Source: Ehretia macrophylla
Taxonomy: Eukaryota; Streptophyta; Magnoliopsida; Boraginales; Ehretiaceae
Assembly: GCA_037974665.1 (NCBI GenBank)
Contig: CM075764.1
Location: 88,158,825-88,222,824, forward strand
Direction: 5' to 3'
Length of the DNA stretch: 64,000 nucleotides
The position numbers and the translations under genes were made by a program. Within the stretch, counting starts at the first letter, position 1, and every line of letters begins with the position of its first letter. The notes below the pieces were generated by a model that was not told the DNA's origin, ran no database searches, and saw only the letters and a program-made list of their open reading frames with translations. Below, one piece after another: positions 56,601 to 64,000 of the stretch.

Positions 56601-57480
56601 ATGAGATAAAAATGTTCCTTATTCAAGCACCATGGGTAGCCTAGTATTTATTATGGTGTATACATGGTTAGATATTTGTTTTTGCCATGAGATTGGTAAG
56701 TTGTTACCAAATCAAATCTTTGATAAGTTCATTGCATCATTGTCATAAGATCATGAGGTATTTGAAATAAAATTTAGATTTTGCCGATGCCATTAAAGTG
56801 TTGATCTCTATTAGTAGAGATCCACAAATGCTAATTTGGGTGGTGACCTAGATGAGCATAAAGTTATCTCTTGGTATGCTTACTTGCTGGTCAATGGCAC
56901 TACTTCATGAAATAGCAAGAAGCAAATATGCATAGCATTGTCAACTGTGGAAATTGAGTTGTGTGGCATGCTCAGTAGCTATGCAAGGGATAGTATGGCT
57001 CGAGAGATCATGTTTCATCTTGAGATGAGTCAATTGCTAGATGAGCAATGACAATCTATTGTGTCCATTAATTAGCCATTGCCTATGCCAAGGATCCCAA
57101 ATTTCATGGCGAAACCTAGTACATAGACATTATGGCTTTGTGTCATAAAAATAAGTGACTGTGGAACACTCACCTACGCATGAGATGGCGTTGACCCACT
57201 CTATAAACCCATATCCAGAGATATGTATTTGTTGCAGTAGAATCTCTAGGATTGCTTAGGACTTGATATTGATGTTGTATAAAGTATTGTGTAAATACTA
57301 ATGTACTCATACTAGTGAGTATTTGATGCCAGTTCATAGTGAACAAAATTTTCTTCATGTGTTTGCTTAGTGCCTTATCTTTGTTATAAGTTTGGAAGAA
57401 ATCAAGTATGAGTATGCTAGCACAGATTGGCATCGAAAAGTATGTCGACAGGTTGATGAGATTGACTCTCTCACACGAGC
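53640..57480 (+). pseudogene. Decayed Copia gag-pol
   Basis: Pieces in copia order can be read across all three frames. The knuckle CYNCHEKGY..HYPELK is broken by stops (near 54340-54395). A protease-side segment LPFSDGQTLFFHDVQYALNF lies near 54525-54590. A pre-integrase motif HNKLGI..RMNRLAKEGLL is at about 54775-54840, and the integrase end VVERKNKTSLDVVKYMM at about 55240-55295. RT includes DLHQVDLKVMFLSGEMQEEF (about 56166-56225) and MDDILLI (56313 onward, in place of YVDDILLI). RNase H follows at about 56820-57060 with GGDLDEHKVISWYAYLL and SKKQICIALSTVEIEL. Stops and frameshifts are numerous, so it cannot encode working proteins. Confidence 0.85.
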
Positions 57481-58477
57481 AATCGCCTCTGGCGCAGTGG
57501 GAGCATGCAGAGATGAGACGATATGAGTTGGTTAGTATTCATGAGGAAATACTATACTCATATAAGATACGTCACCTTAAGTATTAGTTTGAAATTGGTT
57601 TCCGTGACAATATTAAGATGAGACCTCTTAATTGTATATGTTACAATTAAAGACTGACATGAGTTCGATATAGATTCCCGCGGTCCATATAACCTATTTG
57701 TAGCCAGATTTGAAACCTTGATTACTAAGTGTATTAAGTTTGAGGATTCAGGTTAGTTTCTAAGTAATAACTAGACCAAGATCTGTACGGTGTTTGATTT
57801 AGGTAAAGACATACGCCCCTTATAAGGGAAGTCACATCGTAACATTTGTTTCATGCCATGTGTGCTTTGCGACCGTAAAAGGAAGTGGGTGAATGGATCC
57901 CTACTTCACCACTATGTGAGTCCTTGAAGCAATAAATGCTTATTTGGAATACACTTAATAACCTACGCTCATATTCTAATAGGTTAAGTTCAATGTTAGC
58001 TACTTTGGTATGTTGCCTAAAGATCACGTTAGATTCGATCATATGGGACATGTCTGGGAAAATGGTTGACTTGATTTAGAAGGATATTGAGCGAAGGGAA
58101 GACTGTTTGCATCTAGCGCTACATGTGTTCATTGGTCGACCAGTTATACAATATTTGTGATTGAACAATCTTTGTGATTGAATATAACTATGAATACATG
58201 TTTGAGATTTAAAGGTCAAACATAGCCTACGAGGGATAAGGTGTGTGTTGACTAATGTGAACTTAAAATTAGTCTGGGGTACAGCGAGACATTTTATTCC
58301 ATTGAAGACTGTAGCTCTCATATCATCCCTAACAGGTGCATGGTCTGAGTTTCCACTTGTTGTGTGTCACAGGTCGCACGACTTATTTGCCCGTATGAAT
58401 TTGATGGTGGTTCCCGACAAGGTAGTAGAGAAAGATAGTGGTAGATATGGGTCTACCCATCTTGTGCGAGTGGGAGA

Positions 58478-58880
58478 TGTTGGATTTTAGGGTTGGGTCG
58501 CCCAATATAGGTTGACCCGACCTGACCCATTTAGTATGGGTCAAAAGGGAGTTGCAACTTCCCACTATATCCAAAAAGAAAAAAAAAAAAAGGAGAACGT
58601 ACGTTAGTTCTCAGACAACAGAAGAAAAGTCTTTTGTCTTTCTCTCATTTTCTCTCTCTCAATCTCCCTTAAATTCACCATGTTTACTACGTGTAAACAT
58701 CAGGCTCTTAAGTTGTGAACATATAGTTCAAAGTCGAATTCATACTTTGAACTTTGATTCGCGGCTGTTTAACGTTGGAACAAACCTGGTTAATTCCTAC
58801 AAACTCTTCTGCATACTACGAGGTTAGTATTAAATTTTATTCGGTTTATGAAGATCCGTATTGTGTATTTAAATTCTTCA
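58478..58880 (+). repeat. 3' LTR of Copia element 4
   Basis: 403 bp, preceded by a purine-rich GCGAGTGGGAGA tract and followed by the CTATC duplication. Short ORFs within it (58552-58827) are LTR sequence, not genes. Confidence 0.93.
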
Positions 58881-58934
58881 CTATCCAACTTCTAGCAATG
58901 TCAAAATTTATATCTAACAATTTTCCTATTTTTA

Positions 58935-59404
58935 TGTTTTAAACCACTTGAGGTTCCTAAAATTAATTGGTATTAGGTGGAGTAGCTTAAAATCTTATAT
59001 ACTAGTCTCGAATGTGCTGATTTATACATGTAGGACAATTGGATTCTCTAACACCCCTTTTCACGTCTGACCCATGATTAACTAATTAACGTGATTGAAA
59101 AAGTAGCAAATTTGGAAGAGCTACACAAAGCCAATTGTTGAAGGCTGAAGGCGCAATAATGAATGACGTGGTACAAGAGTAGTAAATTTGAAAACTCTAT
59201 ACCAAAGTCGATGCACAAAGCATGAAACATGAATAGATCGCATGTGGATGGATAACATAGGAACAAGGTCCAACTCTGATACCATGTTAAATCACTTGAG
59301 GCTACAAACTAAAATCAATTGGTATTAGGTAGAGTAATTCATGATCTTATATACTAGTTTAGAATGTCCTGATTTATCATGTGGAACAATTAAATTCTCC
59401 AACG
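58935..59404 (-). mobile_element. TRIM (terminal-repeat retrotransposon in miniature)
   Basis: Two direct repeats of about 119-120 bp lie at 58935-59053 and 59285-59404, with a 231-bp interior. The primer site on the minus strand, TGGTATCAGAGTTGG (59284 down to 59270), abuts the repeat at 59285. The polypurine tract GTGAAAAGGGG (minus strand) abuts the repeat ending at 59053. Orientation is therefore minus. There is no coding capacity; the 59078-59266 ORF covers the interior and is meaningless. The outer end at 59404 reads CG instead of TG, and no TSD was recognised, so this is an old copy. Confidence 0.8.
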
Positions 59405-61700
59405 CGTACTTGTTGATTAATGTCTAGCCTAGGATCTCTATCACCATCAACTATTAACAAGAATAGTGAAAAAATTATGGCAAATTCGGCTTACAGAGTG
59501 GATTCAACAAGATGAACCGTTACTCAATGTTGTCATTGTTTCAACATATGAATCTTTCATTTCTTTCATTGTAGTAGCCTCATGATTTGGCTCCTCTGCA
59601 AGATCTTTTATTTATAATTTCACACAATATACACCCCAATTAATGTTACTGTTATCAAACAAATATAATCCAAAATTGGGATATGTATTATGCGCAATTG
59701 CAAGTAAAAAGTATTATAAATGAACCAAATTCATAACTTCCACGTTAGCTGAAGCAAGGGCAAAACTAGGATCTATGTTTATATGCTAATAAATTGTGCT
59801 CTAGTAAAATGGCAAGGAAATTAAAGCTTATGATTACCAAGGGTGAACGACAATCTACTAACAACGACGCAAAACTAACACATATGTTTATATGCAAATA
59901 TGTTGTTCCTTTTTAAATTCAAAATTATTTTTTATCCTAGTACGGTACATAATTTGTTCTCTAATATTTGTAGAATTTTATTCATATAATTGTTATATTT
60001 TGTGTTATAACTACCACTTGTAAAAATCTTGGATGTACTATTTTGGCAAGTGGTGAAAGATATTCATCCGTGAGCTCAAGTTTGATTTTATATATAGGTA
60101 TCTTAGATTATGGAAATATTTAGTGTCCTATGATATCTCGACCAAGGATGTATAAATTGAGATGTACAAATAAGCCAAGTTTTAATATTTGCAAGCACAC
60201 GAGTATTTTAGTATAGTGCGCGTAAGTATGAGATTAAATCCATAGGGAAGGCTATTGCGTAGTGTGTGTACAAGTGTGTGAGTGTATCTAAATGAGTGTT
60301 AAGAGATAAAAAAGATGGTCCGTTGATGGTGTAATCTAAAGTTCTAAAACAATAAAATACAACATTTCGGATAGAAATGGGACTTACACAAGTAATAGAA
60401 GGAGATAAGGGTTAGATTACATGCAAGGCTACCATCTCATGCTTGAAGAGGGGTTTTCCTATTTTAATGCTTAGATGAGCTACAAGCATAACTCATTTAT
60501 CACCTAAGTGCAAAAAACTAACATGTTTAACCCTAAACTCAAGTGTAGTATTCTCGCTTTTGCCATTGTCTAACTGGAGTATTGTTTTTTTCAACAATCT
60601 TAGGTTGTTGATCTTAAAGCTTTAATGTTTTTTTTTTTTTCTTTTGGTCAGATCACCAATGCCTTTCAAAATGCAATTTTTGTATCTATCATAACTTTTA
60701 GCCAAAAAATCTGAAAGCTCCACTAAATAAATGAAAATTAATAATTAGATTATTAAAGAAACGCAAAAACACAATCTCTTTACACCAAAATACTAGTCCT
60801 TGTTCTCAACTTGATTTGTTTGTTGTTTTTTACATCAAATGAATACACGAAATAGAGAAAGTATGAGAGTAACAAATGCAAAAGAGAAAGAGAGAACATA
60901 CTTGATTAGAGATTAGAGAAAGTGAAAATAAGAATTAAAAGAATAAGGACAAAAATTGATAATACGTTAACGTTTAGAAAGGCTAGACGTGTTAATTAAT
61001 TGTTACTAAAAATATAACAATAAAGACAATGAAAGGTTTAACTGATACAAAATATACATGAGGGGTTAATGTGTTACACTTCATATACATTAAGGATATA
61101 CATATATGTATATGATAATAAATATATACGATGATAATAAATAGACGACCATTACGTAAAAATCATATCCTAAACAACAAATATATGGAATCATATTCAA
61201 TGATAATAAATACAAGAAATTCCCCTAAATATTTATTACAATCCTTGAAATAGGTTGTTTGTAATTTCAATATCCCTCCAAAAGAGTGTTTAAGACCTTC
61301 AATTTGAGCCTCCAATGGAGGGAGATAAGTTTTTCCCTCATATTTTGGTATTTTTCATTAAAAGGAATGAAAAGAGAATGAATTTTCAATTAGTGTGGTG
61401 TTGAATAAAAGAATAGTGTTTTGAGTTGGAGAAGGGTAACCGATTGAACTCTTCATCCATTTAGTCCAATAGCATTGTTTTTTACTCTATATTAACCGGT
61501 CAAGGCATTTTTATCGGGTTGCTCATCTAACAGCTCGTCTGGAAAGTGCAGCTTGCTTCATTTAATCTCTTTTTTCAGCAAGCTCTTACACCGTCGCTTT
61601 CCGGCTTATCTTCACTTTATTTAATCAATTTTTTGTGTCGTTCTTGCCAATCCCTGTTTGCACTGCAATACACCAAAACATGATCAAAATGCTTCTTGAC
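59405..61700. other. 2.3-kb intergenic, no supported gene
   Basis: AT-rich with no motif-bearing ORF. A moderately complex part at about 60150-60450 (GCAAGCACACGAG..CATAGGGAAGG) resembles retrotransposon leader DNA by general feel only. A T-rich run at about 60628-60647 ends CTTTTGGTCAG, similar to the LINE-like tails listed elsewhere, but no TSD was found. Confidence 0.35.
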
Positions 61701-61759
61701 AAATATACACAATAAATCAAAAAGACATGTGAATAACCACAGTAAATATGACTACATCA

Positions 61760-62060
61760 TCCTAACTAACAATTATATAATTCTTTCATTGTTGTAAACT
61801 AATTATCAAAATACAGTAACAAAGAAGAAATAGAAAGAAATTCCATTGAATTCTTCTTTGTGTATTTCCTCTTCTAAACATCCACTATTTATAGAATTTT
61901 TAAACCCCTTGATGACATATGCAATGACATCATATTCCATACATGGACTTCATTATTATATGAAGGTATAGTTTCCTATACAAGTATCCTATGATTTACA
62001 AAGATGAATTTATTGATCTTGATAAGCATCCTATGATGAATATCCATCATTCCATTTATA
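61760..62060 (-). mobile_element. Possible solo Copia-type LTR
   Basis: On the minus strand a TGGAATGATGGATATTCATC start, an internal TTCTATAAATAGTGG (TATA box, about 61895) and downstream AGAAGAGGAAATACACAAAG resemble LTR promoter organisation. Ends and TSD are not established. Confidence 0.3.
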
Positions 62061-62241
62061 TATTTGTTTTCTTCTTCTTTTCCTTTGCTTTTGTTCCCTT
62101 TCTCTCTAACCTACTCACCCTACTACATAATTGCATAGCAAGTCTAGATACAAAGGAAAAAACTTGTTAAGCAAGTAATGATACATCTCATATTGATATT
62201 TATGTTGATAGCTCTTTTCAATTGGTGGAATAAACTCTTTA

Positions 62242-63380
62242 CGGTAAATACCTCATATAGTCCCTTAACTTTAAAAGAGAGTCTTTTGGCCCCTTAACTT
62301 TGATTTGTGGGATGCCGCTAGTCCTTTTTTTGGTCTTTCGTTAAATTTTGCCCGTTAAGTGAATGTGATATGCCCATGTTATGTGAAAGTTAATTTTTGA
62401 AGGGTAAAATAGTAAAAGTAGTATTTCTTTTTTTCTTTTGTTATCTTCTCCGTTACTTGTTTAATTTTTTTCCTTCTCTTCTCCATCACTATCACAACCA
62501 TTACCACCATTACTACCCACTTCCATCACAACCCATTTTTCTCCTCTTCCACCACTACCACCACTACCAACAACATCAATATGGTCATGTCAACTTCAAT
62601 CTCCTATTCCCTCCTCAAGAACCCAAACCAAAACCAACCCTTCAAATCCCCCAACCTCACCACCCAAATCACCATTTTCCCCACCAACCACAAATTGAAA
62701 CTACTTCTACTATTACCTACTCAAGGTTTGTGTGACTTTATATATACACATATAGTTATATATAAAATCAATATATATATACACACACACAATATATACT
62801 TCAATTGATTTTAATTTATTAGCTTCTATGTTGTATAGATAATTCAGCTATGCATTCTAATATTAAGAGAAGCATGCTATCTTTTTGGATTTGAGAAGGT
62901 AATAGTGGTGGTGGGTTTGAATTTGTGGATGTTAGAGAAGGCAACTTTGGGTGGTAGAGGTGGTGCACTTGAGGGGTTAGTTTGGGAATGGGTTCTTGAG
63001 GAAGAGGGAATAAAGGTTGAAATTATACTGATGTTGATGGTGATAATGGCAGGGCGCCAGCTGCAACATCAAGAATAGTGACGACGACGACGGTGGTGAT
63101 GGTGGGAAAGATAGAAGAAATATAAAAGGAGAAGAAAGATAAGAAGAAAAATAAATATTAAAAGAAATATTGAATTTCCTATTTTGCCCTTTAAAATTTA
63201 ACTTTTTGATAACATGTGCAATTCACATGCACCTAACGGGTAAAAGTTGACGAACAAACGAAAAAAGACTAACGGTGTCCCGAAATATAAAGTTAAAGGA
63301 CCAAAATGCCCGTTTTCAAAATTAGGAGACCAAATTATCATTTTGGTCAAAATTAAGGAACCATTTGAGGTATTTATCAG
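62242..63380. mobile_element. Mutator-like foldback element, arms about 0.5 kb
   Basis: The left end GGTAAATACCTCATATAGTC is mirrored by the right end CCATTTGAGGTATTTATCAG. The whole element folds: the CCACCACTACC-rich left arm (to about 62720) matches the GGTGGTGG-rich right arm (from about 62890) in inverted orientation. ACTCTTTA flanks it at 62234-62241 and 63381-63388. Long TIRs and an 8-9 bp TSD fit Mutator-like foldbacks. The Pro/His-rich ORFs at 62397-62735 and 62581-62808 are read from low-complexity arm sequence and are not supported as genes. Confidence 0.8.
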
Positions 63381-63388
63381 ACTCTTTA

Positions 63389-64000
63389 TAGTTATAAAAG
63401 TTCAAACAGTCGTTTAAAAATTGTGATGTTCCTCCTTTTCCAAGACATTTGCTCGTATTTCTTAATTTTGTGCACGAGCCCTTAGTTTCTAATGATAACA
63501 CTTGCCTGTGAAGAGATAAGAATATGCTTGCAATGCAAAAGAGCTCAATTATAAGAAGATGGAGTCAAATTCCTTTGTGGAAATGCAAATTCTATATAAG
63601 ATATAAATGAAGTTTCTCAATGAAAAGTTGACTATCCCTAAGTTGATTGCAAATAATCCACCCAAAATGTCTTTTTCAAATCTAATAGTGCTAGAACAAT
63701 GTAAAATATGATCATAATAATATATAACGAGCTATGTTTTCTTCATGAACAACTTGATACATATATAATGAGCTATGTCTTCTTCATGTAGGGAGATCTC
63801 AGCTACACAATAAATATTAAACGATATTGATCTAACAATTTCTCGCTTTTACAGCAAGAGGTATACCACAAGACCAAAGGCCTGTAGGTAAGCACTTGTC
63901 TTTATGTTTTATTCTTACTATGATATAAGCACTTTTCTTTATTTTTTATGTAGTTTGAAAGTTCGACTTGGATTCCTCTTACTTTATAAAATTTGAAAAT
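63389..64000. other. Right edge of window, nothing recognised
   Basis: AT-rich DNA without a supported ORF or TE end. A feature continuing past the window cannot be excluded. Confidence 0.4.

Larger units (their letters stand above)
50827..58880 (+). mobile_element. Ty1/copia-type LTR retrotransposon, 8.05 kb, TSD CTATC
   Basis: LTRs at 50827-51225 and 58478-58880 (TGTTGGATTTTAGG..AAATTCTTCA) differ at roughly 17 substitutions plus two small indels by eye. CTATC at 50822-50826 and 58881-58885 is a perfect TSD. The primer site TGGTATCAGAG at 51227-51237 is intact. The polypurine tract GCGAGTGGGAGA precedes the 3' LTR. A long leader (about 51.2-53.6 kb) with tandem repeats is followed by badly decayed gag and pol in copia order. 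Confidence 0.92.

Noticed and set aside
62397-62735. His/Pro-rich 112-residue ORF
   Set aside because: Lies entirely in the left arm of a foldback element, with its inverted copy in the right arm.
1-64000. Prokaryote-type systems (CRISPR, operons, phage), tRNA or rRNA genes
   Set aside because: No such signals on either strand; the window is a TE-rich plant chromosome segment.

Overview
This is a stretch of plant nuclear DNA, most likely from a eudicot. The evidence is the AT-rich sequence, plant-type splice sites, the dense mix of plant transposable element (TE) families (Ty1/copia, CACTA, hAT, Mutator-like foldbacks, Tourist-like MITEs, L1-type LINEs, tRNA-derived SINEs, a TRIM), and one host gene of a plant-specific family. 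Species cannot be told from the window. No tRNA, rRNA, CRISPR or bacterial-type feature was seen.

The only convincing host gene is an intronless class I (DAD1/DONGLE-type) phospholipase A1 at 16509-17873 (+). It has a complete Ser-Asp-His triad and a plausible plastid transit peptide. Nearly everything else is TE or TE debris.

Layout. 1-4170: the 3' part of a CACTA element with a truncated TNP2 gene, a spliced Transposase_24 gene, about 74-bp subterminal repeats and a CACTA terminus. 4475-4854: hAT-like MITE. 5126-6618: 1.5-kb hAT element holding a SINE. 7752-8158: foldback. 8664-12104: Copia element lacking most of pol. 12897-15691: MITEs and foldbacks. 16.4-17.9 kb: the PLA1 gene. 18.1 kb: SINE. 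20009-20971: Mutator-like foldback. 21346-24020: second pol-deleted Copia. 24.9-26.4 kb: 5'-truncated L1 LINE. 27395-27516: SINE with target-site duplication (TSD). 29954-32023: foldback and Tourist-like MITE. 33.46-38.78 kb: a LINE RNase H remnant split by a 4.8-kb TG..CA, TSD-flanked unit that looks like a giant solo LTR. 38785-43359: Copia with near-intact IN/RT/RNase H but most of gag missing. 43859-45313: second hAT element, inverted relative to the first. 45.4-46.9 kb: decayed Copia on the minus strand. 47.1-49.3 kb: diverged relative of the giant LTR. 50827-58880: 8-kb Copia with similar LTRs but badly decayed coding sequence. 58935-59404: TRIM on the minus strand. 62242-63380: Mutator-like foldback.

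No coordinated gene system was found. The more interesting signals are structural: a series of 'tail-only' retroinsertions flanked by 10-18 bp TSDs, the nested LINE/giant-LTR arrangement, a hAT element with a duplicated 5' end, clustered G-box palindromes in a retrotransposon leader, and LTR elements that look recent although their own coding regions are dead or deleted. All family assignments come from reading translations and termini by eye; no database search was possible.
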